From: Anagrus nilaparvatae
Lineage: Eukaryota; Arthropoda; Insecta; Hymenoptera; Mymaridae
Direction: 5' to 3'
DNA: 64,000 bases
Assembly (NCBI GenBank): GCA_022575985.1
Contig: JAKSXM010000247.1
Coordinates: 4,859,501-4,923,500, forward strand
Every line of letters begins with the position of its first letter. Position 1 is the stretch's first letter. The notes under the pieces were generated by a model. It was not told the DNA's origin and did not search any database. It saw only the letters and a list, made by a program, of their open reading frames with translations. A program made the translations under genes and the position numbers. Below, in pieces: positions 23,412 to 35,725 of this stretch.

Positions 23412-23457
23412 AGGCACGATCACCCTATGTATGCAATACATAGATGAAATCGTGCCT
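23412..23457. repeat. Imperfect hairpin
   Basis: AGGCACGAT (23412-23420) pairs with ATCGTGCCT (23449-23457) and CTATGTAT (23425-23432) with ATACATAG (23436-23443), separated by small internal loops. The outer 12-mer AGGCACGATCAC is also mirrored at 25075-25086, so it may be an element terminus. Confidence 0.5.
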
Positions 23458-25323
23458 TATGAGTTTGTCAGGTCAAAAAACGGAAAAGTTTCTAAATTGT
23501 CTAATTCGAGGAGAAATTTGGACCCCAGGTCATTCCGATGCCTCTAAATTCTTATATTGCCTTGGTGTGTGTAGGGATGTATGTCCGAGAAAGTGTATCC
23601 TCGAGATCTCAGAACCTACTCGATGAATCAAAAATCCCTTAGACCACATTTTTTCAAATCAGATGTAATTGCAGGGTTTTCAATTTCAAGTGATTTCATC
23701 AATTCCTTGCAGAGAAATGGCCAAAAAACTGATTTCCGATACCTAAAAATGAACTAAAATTAGTAAATTTCTAGAACAACTCGATGAATAAAAAAAAAAA
23801 TTGGTTCAAAATTTATTTCACAATATCTAGTTGTGCCTCCTCCAACTTGGCTAAATTTCATTCTGATGTTGTCAATTAATCAAAAAATACTGATTCCTGG
23901 TGCTACAAAATAAACTTACAAACCCCAAAACAAAAGCAAATAGGAACAACTAGATGAATAAAAATAAAATTTGGTACATATACTCATTTAAAATATTACT
24001 TGAAAGGATAACTTACCAAATGTGGTTTGCAGGCATCATTTTAATCATCACTAGTAGAATAGTGTTGCCATAAACATAATTCTAATGCTAAAAAATAAAA
24101 ACAAAGAAATCACGTTCTTTACATAAATTAAAAAAAAATATTAAAACTTTTTATACTTATCTGAATCAAATTATTGTTTATTTAACTATATTCACCAAAG
24201 AATTTAAAATAAACCTGAAAAAAATATTAACAAATTTATAAACACAGCCATTAACCTAGCAGTCGACTAGCAGACTAACCTAAATATACTACTGAAAGAG
24301 TCTTCTAGTTTAAATTTAAGCGCGTAATTTAAAACAACTTTTAAAGCTTCTTTTACTTTTTTTTTACAAACGTAGATAAAAATAATAAATAATATATAAA
24401 TTTGTAAATATATATTTTTTTTAATTATTATTTTTAAACAAAATTTTTAAAAAGATGATATAGTAAGTTCTATTAAATTAAGTACTCAAATTTAAACTAA
24501 TACTTGTTTTTCAGCAGTATTGGCTTTTCATTACCTTACAATAAGCATACATTGCTGTTAACAAATTCGTTATTATCTTTTCTCAGATAAAAACTAATAT
24601 ATTAAAGCACACAGGTAGAATTTGATTTAGGTAATTAAAAAAATGTTAATATATTCTTTTTAAAGAATATGGGAAATTAAAATTTTACTTTGATTTTTTT
24701 CAGGATTAAGAAACATTAATATATATTTGAAGATTCAGATATTTTAATCAAATTTATAAACTTAAATTTTATATTTTCTCAGCATACTTTAGTAAATTAT
24801 TATAAAAGAAAGTTGGTGCCAGTTTTATTGTTCAGTAATCTTCAGCAAACGATCTTGTAATGATGAAAAAAAAAAGAATAATCTTAAACTTATTATTTTT
24901 ATTAATGCAGATAAAAAATTTTTCTTTTATAGTTTTAAATATATTTTTAAATGAATTCGGATGAAAGAAAAATTGCTGACTAATTATTTATGAATACTTT
25001 AAATAACAGTAACTAATAAATAATAGTTTTCAATTTATGAGAATGTTATTAAAGAGAAAATACTCAATAAATATGTGATCGTGCCTGAAATAAAAAAGCC
25101 TTTGCTTTTTTATAATTCTTTGCGATTTTTTATTTTAAATTTCTTGAATTTTTTATTTAAAAATTAAAATAGTTTAATAAATTTCTAGGCGTCAAAATAT
25201 TTAGTTTTTTTATTTATTGAATTTCTCCTTAATTTTAATAAATTTACCAAAATTTGTGTGTATAAAAATTCGTGCTCTCGAAATTATAAATTTAACATCT
25301 AAAATTTTCAATTTTAATTTTAG

Positions 25324-25459
25324 GTTTTTCGTGCAAGGGAGCTACTAGACAATACGTTATCAATAATAAAGAATATTATTTGCGGAACCATTATTGATCC
25401 TGATCGACTAGTCATTGGAACAGAAGAAGGCCTTTATTGTTTAGATTTAGATCGTAATG
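25324..25459 (+). CDS. gek: MRCK / Genghis Khan-like kinase, CNH domain exon A
   Basis: A 136-nt exon in frame from its first base gives a peptide ending IIDPDRLVIGTEEGLYCLDLDRN. IGTEEGLY is the hallmark of the first blades of the CNH beta-propeller of MRCK-type kinases (Cdc42-binding Ser/Thr kinases that act on actomyosin). The exon is bounded by tttaattttag (acceptor to 25323) and G|GTAAGG (donor from 25460). It ends after the first base of a codon; the next exon supplies AG, giving Glu. The N-terminal kinase, coiled-coil, C1 and PH exons are not in this window and must lie upstream. Orthology to gek is inferred from the CNH sequence of both exons. Confidence 0.85.
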
Positions 25460-26675
25460 GTAAGGAATTAATAAGACTCTAGTACAAAATAATTTAAAAA
25501 TCGCAAAGCAGATGACTATCTGTTGATAAATGACTTTTTTTATAACTAAAAGAGCCTATACTATAACCAATTAATAAGTAAAAAATGAAAGTTAAAGCTT
25601 AAATACCATTTAGAAATTGTTAAAATATGAATATTTTATTTTCTGCTTTGGGTTCTTTTTTTTCTTGATTAATGTTTGGATAAATTTTGTTTATAAATAA
25701 TTTAAATTTTATTATTTTTTTCTACATTATCAAAAATTATTTCTTAATTCCAACCAAAAATATGATTTTTCAAGTGATTTAACTAAATTTTGTGATTTGT
25801 TAATAATTTTTAAGAATTTCTGGTAGGGATGTGCGTGCCTTTTTTCCGGGATCGTGATCCCAACTATTGCATTTAGTTAGTATAAATTTACATTAAAGAT
25901 GCATCTATAACACAACATTCCATATTACTCTAGAAGTATATTCATATAACATGATAAAAAAATCGTGTATATTCTTTCTGGTTTTAAGGCAAATGAGTTT
26001 GTCGATATTGAAAGCTGTTATGCATTCTGAACTTCACTCTTACAGGAAATAAGTATTGTATCTAATAGAGTAATGCAGAGAAATCATCTTAGGCATTCAT
26101 ATGATTATTAAGGTATAAATATTAAAACAATCATACAGAGTGAAGGCTATTGTTGATGATAGTTTTGTATAAAATTAATGAATCGTATATGATGACAGCT
26201 TAATTAAAACCAAGAATACAAATTATGTTTAATTACGTAAAAATTAACAGAATTATTTTATTTTGCTACGCAAGTAGTTTTATTTTTATGTTTTTATTGT
26301 TTCTTACAGAAAAAAAAAACATTTTTTTGAATTTCATTATGAAACTTGAGTGATTTGCATTTGGCCTTTAATTGAGAGATATTATCACTTCTAAGTTTTT
26401 GGAAACTCTTGGAGTGTAAATGATTTTTTGGGGTGCTAGTTTCAGAAAAACTGCGAAGAATTGCTGAGTGTAGACGAAATTTTTGACACAGACGAAGCTT
26501 AAAAAAAAATGGATAAAATAGCATAATCGAAAATACTGAATGTAATAAATACTAAAATTTGGACAACATATATAAAAAAATAACATATACAACATACATA
26601 CACATATATACTTATAAACCTTTAAAAAAGCATAAACTTGTTTCCAGTTTCTTATCATCTGATTCTCTAACAAAT

Positions 26676-26757
26676 CTATTTTTGCCCTCTTGGGTGTAAA
26701 ACTAGTGCTTCAAACTTTTTCTACACTCGTTTTACGCCTAGATAGGCAAAAAATCTC
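26676..26757. repeat. Short dispersed repeat, unoccupied relative of the Kolobok-like insertion site
   Basis: ctatttttgccctcttgggtg followed by tagtgcttcaaa and then ttttacgcctagataggcaaa (shown here in pieces). Very similar sequence surrounds the transposon at 57611-60350: the left flank carries ctattttttgccctactggg and the right flank carries gtgctgaaa and ttttacgcctgggcgggcaa. The two ends of the repeat are partly complementary (ttttgccc / gggcaaaa). Confidence 0.6.
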
Positions 26758-27929
26758 TTAACCACCACATAAATTTAATTCTGTACCCTGAAAAAAAATC
26801 TGGTTGCAGCAACTAGAATTTCCGGTTGCCGTTACCAAAATCCCGGTTACTGAAAGAAGATTTTTGGTTGTAGTTACCAAATTTTGGTTCACGGTGCCGG
26901 ATTTTTTTTCTTTTCAATGATTATCCTATATATAAGGATTAAAAAAAGGTATAAAAAAAAATTCTTTATCGTAGAACAGTTTTTTGTTAAGGGTGGGTGC
27001 TTTGAGTTTTGAGTAAAAATAAAGTAATTTTTATTTTTCTGTTTCCCAAAAAGTTTGTTATAGAATAAAAAGATTTCTTACAGCTTTTTTATACACTCAT
27101 AATGAACATAAAAATAAATTTATTTTATTTTTTACATATCATGAGATGGCGCTAAAGTTAGTGCATAAAAAAAGGGATGCGCGTGCGCTAAAATAGTAAG
27201 AAGTCAACTTTGTCATCGTTCTTTACTTTTTAAGTTAAAACAATTGTAAATTCAAAAATTTTGTATTTCTCGTGTCACTATTAAGTTCAGAAATAAACTG
27301 TGAATCAAGTGACATAAAAAGTTTTTTATATTTAAATATTGCACATAGCAAATTTTGTGTCAATAAATTCATAAAAATATAACCTTACTTTTCTCAACGT
27401 TAATTTTGGCGCAATTACTATTTACACTGTGGAATTATTGTGTACTTCAATTCTTTTGAAAATGGTTATATATGGTTAAAACAAAATCAGATATTGTCAT
27501 ATAAGGAGTACAAGTGAAAAGTGGAAAGTTTTTAATATCAAAAGCAAACAATTTTCAATTTTGAGAATAATTAAGAACCTTTTCTTATTATCATGTAAAA
27601 CCTCAAGAAATTTCTACATTATCAGCATGAGTTTCTATAAAATTCACTCAAAACAAAACTTTCTATACGTACATCAATTCTTTTTACACGAATAATTTCA
27701 TATCAAGTCTGACGAAGAAGTTAAAATGGTAAACACAGCAAGGTGTTTATATATTTCTTTTTACTGTATAGGCGATCAATTTAAATGTTCTCATCACAAC
27801 GATAGACCAAGAAATGAACAAGATTGAAGGAATTTTATGATTATTATATAATTTCATTTTCTTTTTACATTTCAATATATTCATGTAAACTTTATATTTA
27901 TTCACAGAAAAATTTGTCAATTTCATAAG

Positions 27930-28245
27930 ACAATAATCGGCTACTCTTACCTCCCTCTTTTTCCCCCACCCTTCTCTAATCTTTATTCACCCGTAAGAAC
28001 GCCAAACCCTGTCCCTGCCCCTCTCCCCTATTGTCTTACGAAATTCATTTATTTTTCTAGCTAATTCTGTATACCTACAATGCATTCTTTATACAATTTT
28101 TATAAAATTAATATATCTATTTACTAGTTTTAAAATAATGCGAGCACGTATCTTTGTTGTAATCAATTTGTAATTCTCTTTTTTTGTACAATTTTGTATA
28201 AATAAAACTTATAATCAATCAATCAATCAATCAATAAAAAAAGGT
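27930..28245 (+). mobile_element. Possible LINE 3' end with polyadenylation signal and AATC tail
   Basis: A less AT-rich, C-rich segment (tacctccctctttttccccc to about 28040) leads to AATAAA at about 28200 and then five AATC repeats (28214-28235). A signal followed by a short tandem tail is typical of several non-LTR retrotransposon clades. No coding part remains, so the family is not known. Confidence 0.45.
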
Positions 28246-30559
28246 CCAAATCAAGCCACATCATAACTCAGTTTGGAATTTGCTGATTAAAAAAAAAAAC
28301 ATAAATTGCATGAGTATCATCAATGAACTTAAGTAAAATGTCGAAATTTAACAACATTTCTGGTCCATTCAGATGCTGTAGTTTCTTTAATATTGTCGGA
28401 ATTCATTTCAAATTTATTTTCCATATTCTTCAATACTATAAATAAAATCAATAAATCAATAATAATCAATAAAGAAAAAATCAATTTGAAAAAAAAACTC
28501 AAGGCAACTACACTGAAGTACCATTATGCCGCAGTGCTCGCATTTTAAATTAATAAAACTCATTTTTTATGTATTTTTTATGTTTCAAACCATTTGTAGT
28601 CATTTAATAGGAAATAAAATTCTGAGTGCCACAATCTGAATTCCGTAAGTGGCAAGTGAAGTTTTTTCGGTAATGGCATCTGAAATTTTTTTCATTCTAT
28701 CGAATTATTTGTCTTTTAAAGGTTCTTTTTTAAACTTCAAGGCTTAATCACATATTTTTAATGATAATATATATTTTTTATTTGGTACACATTTTTACAA
28801 ACAGCAGTAAATCTTTCTCAAAAATTTTATTTTTTATAAAGAAGCACATCTTATATCCATAAAAAAAAGCTTCAAATGCATTCATTTTTATTCTGAGAGT
28901 TTCTTTTAACCCATGGTTTGATTTAAACTACTGCGGGATTTTAATGTATTATCGACCCCAGCATATTTTTGAATTTTTCTTGCTTCAGTAAGTAGTATTT
29001 TCATAAAAACTCTTCAAGGGTTAATACCCCACCCCCAAAAAAAAATTATTATTATTTTAATTTTAATAATGTTACCTTAATGTATTTTTTTTGCGTAGGA
29101 AGTGGAGAAATGCGTTACGCATAGTATTCTAATAAAAGACAACTTAAATATGTGTATTTGATTGTTTATGTATGCTCTGATAGAAAAAAAAATACTTAGT
29201 AATTATATTTTTGATTTGACTTAGGGTATAAGTACGGTTTTTTTCGGTTAATTATGAGGGTTGTAGGTTTATTGTAATTAAATTAGGTTTTATTTTAGTA
29301 TTCTATTATAATATTATTATTTATTTGTATGATTTGTCAATTTGTATGATTTTTAAGTAATTTATAATTTAAAGGATTAAAATTGATAGTATTTTCAAAA
29401 TATTAATTTAATATGGCTTATTTTACATGAATTTGTTGATGAGTGATTCTTAGTGAATTCAGCAAAAGTTTCCAGGTCGGGTTGCTGAAACCGGCTAAAA
29501 AGTTTTTCTTTCCAATTACCTATCCAAAATGGACTATGCCCCCAAATTTTAGCCCTTAATATTAAAAACTAAGCCCAGGGCGAATTCTTGAAAAAAAAAC
29601 ACGTTTTCATCTTTCCTCAGCCGCTCATTCTTCTTTTATATGCCATTCCTTCTGGAAACGATTAAAAATTATAAAAAAAGAGGTACTACAGTAAAATTCC
29701 CTCAGGAATCCAGTCTTGCCATTAGTTTTTAAAAATTCCTACACGGGGAGCCAGAAAATCGATAAACTCACAGGGTATTTTACGGAAGCTAAAGAAAAAT
29801 TGTATAACCAATTGAACTTCCTAGACCCTAAAATAATCGAAAAATCGTAAATTTTCCTCAATTTTTCTCATTTTTTTTCAGTTTTTTGAATTTTCCCGCT
29901 CTAAATGACCCCGGACGATTTAAATAAGGAAAAATTCGGATTCCCAAGGAAATATTACATACTTTCCTTATTTAAATATTTTTTAGGCTTTAATGGAAAC
30001 AGGCTCACACCAAATGCCTCAAGTAAAAAAATCGGACTTTCATCATTTTCAACAGTTTTTCTGAATTTTCACGTTTTAAATGACCTCGTGCGAGTCAAAT
30101 AAGTTTAGATTTGGATTCTACAGGAAATTTCATATAAATTCTATACTATGATTAAAAAAATATTTTTTTTTTTTTTAATTTTCAGCTAGTCGTTCTTCCC
30201 TGGACGTGCCCATAAATATAAAAGAATGCGGATATGATATTTTAATTATGACCTATCATACGTAACACTATACTCATATTATTTAAGATTTTATTTTATT
30301 TTTTTTTGGTGCTGCCAAGCTTTAGTTATCCACCGAACCATCAGGTCCTAACAGCAAAAACACGTCAATTTAGAATAAACATTTTATGTGTACAAAATAA
30401 AAATACCCTGCCAAGTAATTGGCACTATGGTTCCTCATTAGCAATAACAAAATGTTGTCAATATTCTATTTTACCTAATAAAAAATTAAAATATTAGAAT
30501 AATTGTGCCAAATATTCTAAATTTAATAAAGAAAGTGGATAAACTTTCCCCTGATACCC

Positions 30560-32465
30560 AAAAAATTTTCAAAACTCATAATTCCAGGTATTAATACTTT
30601 CAGAGAAATAAAATTGGCACTACGTCAATAAGAAGATAATATTTTCTTAACTTTTTAATGTAAAAAATTTTGAAAAAAAAAAATTCGAAAAATTACTTAT
30701 CAGATGGAGAGATCCTTTAAAAACGATAATTCTAGATGAAAGATTTCTAGAAGAAATTAAGTATTACGTCCTAAAATAAAAAAAATTGTTAAATTATTGT
30801 TTTTTTCTAATTTTTTTATGTAAAAAATTTTAAAAAAAATTAAAAAAAAAAATTAGGTATCAGATTGTTGATATCCAGTTAAAAAGATAATTCTACATAT
30901 TAGTATATTAGTATATTAGTATATTAGTATATTAGTATATTAGTATATTAGTATATTAGTATATTCCCATACTTTCATGGGAAAAAATGAGGTACTGCGT
31001 CTAAAAAGAAAAAAAAGTATGCTATTTTTTTAATTATTTTATGTAAAAAATTAAAAAAAAAAAAAATTTCGAAAAATTATGTATCAGATGGAGAAATCCT
31101 TTACAAACGATAATTCTAGATATTCGTACTTTCATAGGAAAAAATTAAGTAATACGTCCTAAAATAAAAAAAATTTTGGCGGTTTTTGTATTTTTTGGCG
31201 ACAAAAATTTTGAGAAAAAAATTTTGAAAAAATTAATTATCAGGTCCAAAAAATTACTATAAATGATATTTCTAAAACTAGTACTTCCACAGAAATAAAT
31301 TAAGTACTGCGTCCATAAAGAAAAAAAAATTGGTATTTTTTGTATTTTTTGGTGAAAAAAATTTTGAGAAAAAAATTTTCAATAAATAAATTATAAGATT
31401 CGAGATATCGAGTAAAAACGATACTTCTAGATATCAGTACTTTCATGGAAAAAAATGAGGTACTACGTCCAAAAAGTAAAAAAATTATGGTATTTTTTTA
31501 ATTATTTTATGTAAAAATTTTTTTAAAAAAATTTCGAAAAATTATGTATCAGATGGAGAAATCCTATACAAACAATAATTCTAGATATTCGTACTTTCAT
31601 AGGAAAAAATTAAGTATTACGTCCTAAAATAAAAAAAATTTTGGCGTTTTTTGTATTTTTTGGCGACAAAAATTTTGACAAAAAAATTAAAAAAAAATTA
31701 AGTCTTAGGTCCAAAAAATTACAATAAACGATATTTCTAAAACTAGTACTTCCATGGAAATAAATTAGGTACTACGTCCAAAAAGAAAAAAAAAATTGGT
31801 ATTTTTTGTATTTTTTTGTGAAAAAAATTTTCAGAAAATTAAGTATCCGATTTGAGATATCATGTGAAAACCATACTTTCAAATACTAGTACTTTCATGG
31901 GAATAAATGAGGTATTACATCCAAATTAAAAAAAAAAAAAAGCAGTTTGAGATTTTTTGATAAAAAAATGTTTGGAAAAGAAAATTAGGTCTTAATTCGA
32001 TAATGGTTTTGAAATATCACTAGTTAAAATATTTTCAGATATTAGTACTTTCATAGAATTAAATGAGGTATTACACCAAAAAAAAAAAAAATATTGCAGT
32101 TTTTTTTATTTTTCTTTTTTTTTTAATTTTGACAAAAAAAATTTTGAAAAAATTAAGTATCAGATCCAAAAAATTACAATAAACAAGGTTCTTAAAACTA
32201 GTACTTCCATGGAAATAAATTAGGTACTACGTCCAAAACGAAAAAAAAAATTGGTATTTTTTGTATTTTTTTGTGAAAAAAATTTTAGAAAAAAAAATTT
32301 CAGAAAATTAAGTATCCGATTCGAGATATCATGTGAAAACCATACTTTCAAATATAAGTACTTTCATGGAAATAAATGAGGTATTACATCCAAATTAAAA
32401 AAAAAAAAAAAAGTACCTCCAGCTTTTTTAGTGAAAAAATTTTTGAAAAAAAAATTAGGTCTTAA
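30560..32465. repeat. AT-rich tandem array family (reverse orientation)
   Basis: About 15 degenerate units of roughly 110-130 bp with landmarks such as cgataattctagatatt, gtactttcatgg, taagtattacgtcc and tttttgtattttttggcg. They are the complement of the family at 12085 and 32642. The stretch 30901-30964 is a pure microsatellite of TAGTATAT. The array ends at ggtcttaa (about 32465), where a TTAA-flanked 127-bp insert begins. Confidence 0.7.
30901..30964. repeat. TAGTATAT microsatellite, 8 copies
   Basis: Eight perfect 8-bp copies in a row inside one unit of the AT-rich array. The unit grew from the word tattagtac.. that other units contain once. Confidence 0.9.
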
Positions 32466-32592
32466 TTTGTGAAATAAAAAATTGTTACACATCAAAATAA
32501 TTTGTATTGTTTTATTTATTTTAAATAATTTGAAACAATAAAAAATTAAGTTCAGCTCCAATTCTGGTCAATAAAATATTATTTTTACTTTT
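32466..32592. mobile_element. 127-bp insert flanked by TTAA
   Basis: TTAA at 32462-32465 and 32593-32596. The relative at 46465-46495 reads through without the insert (ggtcttaatgtcata..ggttgtgaaatatc), so this is an insertion at TTAA with duplication. Clear terminal inverted repeats are not visible, which is unusual for a TTAA element; it may be an internally deleted copy. Confidence 0.5.
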
Positions 32593-32612
32593 TTAATGTC
32601 ATACTGGTTGTG

Positions 32613-32641
32613 AAATATCACACACACACACACACACACAT
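32613..32641. repeat. CA microsatellite between head-to-head arrays
   Basis: A CA run joins the reverse array on its left to the forward array on its right. The same junction words (ggttgtgaaatatcac) recur at about 46490. Confidence 0.8.
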
Positions 32642-33345
32642 ACAGACTTTTTTTTTTAATTTTAACCATTATGGTATTAAGACCTAATTTTTTTTCAAAA
32701 ATTTTTTTATCAGAAAATCTCAAACTACTTTTTTTTTATTTAATTTGAATGTAATACCTCATTTTTTTCCACGGAAGTACTAATATCTACAAGTATTATT
32801 TTTACTCGATATTTGGAATTTTATAATTATTTTTTTGAAAATTTTTATCTCAAAATTTGTTCATATGAAAAATACAAAAGACATCAAATTTTTTACTCTA
32901 AAAGTAATAATATTAGAAACATTGTTTTCAGTCGATTCTTGGATTTGATACACTTTTTTCTCAACATTTTCGCCTTCAAAAACTACAACAAACACCAATT
33001 TTCTTTTTTTTTGGATGAAGTAGCTAATTTTTTTTATGAAATTATCAATTTCAGAAAAATCGTTTTTACTCAATTTGGGATTTAATACTTAATTTTTTCA
33101 AAAATGTTTTTTTTTAATTTTGTAAATAAAAAAATAAAAAATTGAGCATTATTTATTTTTTTTTCATAGTACCTAATAATTAATTTTTTGAAAACTTTTT
33201 CTTTCAAAACTTTTTCTATCAAAAAATACAAAAAACAATAAATCTTTTATTTTTAATGGACTTTAGTACTTAATTTTTTTATATAGAAGTATTAGTTTTA
33301 AAAATATCGTTTTAACGCCAATATCTTTTTCATTATTTATTCCTT
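32642..33345. repeat. AT-rich tandem array family (forward orientation)
   Basis: About six units in the same orientation as 12085-13019. The segment 33290-33360 (agtattagtttta..cgttttaacgcc..attccttaattt) is an unoccupied relative of the site that received the palindrome at 13024. Small open frames such as 32813-33085 are accidental. Confidence 0.7.
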
Positions 33346-33509
33346 AATTTATAGTTATAATTTATAGTTCAGCGGAAAATCGTACTCGCGATAATGCCAA
33401 TTTTTAAATAATTTTCCATCAGGATGAATTCAGCTTGCATGATATATATGAAAAAGATGTAATCGGCGATATTAGGTTCACAAAATTTTTGAAAATTTAA
33501 AAATATAAT

Positions 33510-33978
33510 ATTAATATGAATTTGACCTTCGCACGCATAAATGCTTCGATGGTCGAACGTGTCCGAAAAGTACTAAAATGATTCAGCCTCAACGGGAATC
33601 ACAAGTATATGAATTTCCTATCTGAAATTTTTGCCAAATATAATGTCACGAAACATCAAAAGACTAATATGTGTCCCAAAGACGTACGAAGAAAGCATAA
33701 AAAACTTTTTTTTGAGCACTATTTACAATAATACCATACGTATGCGTAAACCTTGTTTCAAAGTTGGGCAGAAAATCCGAATAAGCAAGTACCAACATAT
33801 ATTTCAAAAGAGGTACTTACCATCATGGAGTACTAAAGGATTTGAAAAAGTTGTATCTACGAATCTAGTGACTTATATTTTAAAAGACTATCAAGATAAT
33901 TTAATTTCAGGCCGGTTTTGCGAATTCGAGCTTTCAAAAACGAATTTTGAAAAAGTTTATCAAGTTGCAAAATTTTAA
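33510..33978 (+). pseudogene. Maverick/Polinton-type integrase C-terminal remnant
   Basis: Two frames give adjacent parts of an rve-type integrase. The first (about 33530-33715) reads ASMVERVRKVLK, a stop, then FSLNGNHKYMNFL and KYNVTKHQKTNMCPKDV, matching the end of the catalytic core. The second (to 33978) reads KPCFKVGQKIRISKYQHIF and later TYILKDYQDNLISG, matching the C-terminal chromo-like domain found in integrases of Maverick/Polinton elements. A stop at about 33576 and a frameshift near 33720 show that it is dead. No polymerase, ATPase or capsid gene of such an element is recognisable nearby. Other integrase-bearing elements remain possible. Confidence 0.6.
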
Positions 33979-35050
33979 AAACAAAAGGGTATAAGGTATT
34001 TGTGAAGTGAATTGTTTTCCAGAATTCGCATATTAGTTGGATAAAAAAATCAGATGTATTAAATAAATAAATAAATAATCAATATGCATATTTTATAAAA
34101 ACATCTTCATTTATTGCATTTCCTCAAATTCCTGAATTTTAAAATGTCCACGAGGTAGAGTTTCCACTGTATTTGTAATACGCCATCTTTAATCATTTTT
34201 ACATTGTAAAGCAATTTTTTTTCTTCAGAAATTAAATTAATTTAATTTAATTTCAACTCATGTAAATTATATGATTTCGGGTCCATATGATTTATTATTA
34301 TTTTAATGTTAAGTACAGATTTTGCTTTACGTCGAATCCAGCACGGTAGTTGAATATATTTCCAGTTTTCAAAAGTGTTTACTTGGCAATAATAAGCTGA
34401 ATAGGTAAAATCTGATCTAAACTGCACCTACTTTTTTCACCTTGAAACTCTTGCAAAAGAGCAAGTATTTTTTCCTTACTAGACTCGTTTGAGGCCGTTA
34501 AATCGCTTGTTCTCAATAATACTTCGAATTTCATATTAAAATACTTTTGAATTGTCTCTGTATTCAGAAAGGTAAAAAATTCAGTAAAAACAATACTTGC
34601 TTACACAGAAACATGTAATTCAAGAAAAGTACCTAAAAATTCTCTTAGAAAAATAAATTATTAATTTGCAAAAACTATACTTTTTAATCGATTATCAAAA
34701 ACAGGACGGACTTCAGAAACTTTAAATCCAAAATTTTCATTAGCATTATGTGTAAGTAATTTATATGCTTCAACATTTTTTTTAATGCTTTCAAAAAACT
34801 ATCTATATACAATATTATGAGGATAGTTTGTATAGTATTCAAGAATCAATTTAAGAAGAATAAATATTTTGTTTATATTTTTTTCCTTAATTTCTATAAA
34901 ATTTTCACGCAAATCAAAAAACAATTGATCTAATTCAGTTTTTCTCTTCTTTATAATTATTATATGTATAATTAACCTTTTTTTTTTACTTGGCAGAAAA
35001 AACTTGTCGAATGCGTGTAAAATATGAATATAAACTTAAGACTAAAACTT
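33979..35050. other. Unassigned AT-rich sequence with possible coding remnants
   Basis: On the - strand 34560-34242 there is a frame with NTFENWKYIQLPCWIRRKAK that looks protein-like but matches nothing I recognise. It may belong to the same old element as the integrase remnant. An AAAT run lies at about 34062-34078. Confidence 0.35.
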
Positions 35051-35060
35051 AAGGGGTTGT

Positions 35061-35725
35061 TTAAATATACAAGCAAACCCACACCGAATGGATTAAAAAG
35101 TAATAGTTTACAAAAACAAAAAAATGGTTTATGTGAGGATTCCTGCCATCGTCGAAGTTTATATTGATTTTGGTAGCAACGCTTCTACTGGTCAACAATA
35201 CGATCCCCGTTTTTGAGATCGCAAGCTGGAGACCGTATTTACGCATCCAGTTGTTAATCTGTGTCATGACTTGATTCAACTTCTCCTGGGTCACTTTCAT
35301 GTTCTTAGCTGATATAGTTAGGCTCACGTTGTCTGCATTCCCGATCAGAAAGACTCGTGCCAGCAGATAGACGCGTAAATGGCTATCGTAAAAAGTAGTC
35401 TAGGTCAGGTCCTCAGACCGACCCTTAAGTACTGTCACTTAGTGCTTTTTCTACCAGCCATTGAACGTGAAACAGGGCAGTTTCCAGTCCTAGTAATCTT
35501 TTAGAGCTTTAACCAAGTACCTCGGTATCCGCATATCTCGCTCAAGGGATCGTAGAATGTCGTCTAATATTATTTAATTAAAGGCGTTTTTTACGTCCAA
35601 CGCACCCTTTCGAGCATTATGACATCCATTAAATACCTAACGGTGGTTGCAGTGTAATACCTTTCTGGGTCGGCTTCCTTAGTCTTGCCAGAAGAATGCT
35701 CTCCATGACCTTGCCAAAGGTATTT
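35061..35725 (-). pseudogene. R1-like LINE reverse transcriptase fragment with mutated catalytic box
   Basis: On the - strand: GKVMESILLARLRKPTQK near 35715, LDVKNAFN near 35590, then LIGNADNVSLTISAKNMKV near 35345-35290 and the frame QINNWMRKYGLQLAISKTG to about 35150. The catalytic YADD is changed to NADN, and stops and shifts interrupt the rest. The sequence resembles the 11223 fragment, so it is a third copy of the same LINE type; it lies in the kinase intron on the opposite strand. Confidence 0.75.

Larger units (their letters stand above)
22734..25323 (+). other. Intron / upstream flank of the MRCK-like gene
   Basis: Non-coding. It holds palindromic aaccacaaggac repeats (23010-23065), a LINE 3' fragment (23085-23160), a hairpin (23412-23457) and three diverged copies of a block containing aacaactcgatgaataaaa (about 23620, 23780, 23940). 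The 3' end shows a pyrimidine-rich stretch and the acceptor AG at 25322-25323. Confidence 0.6.
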
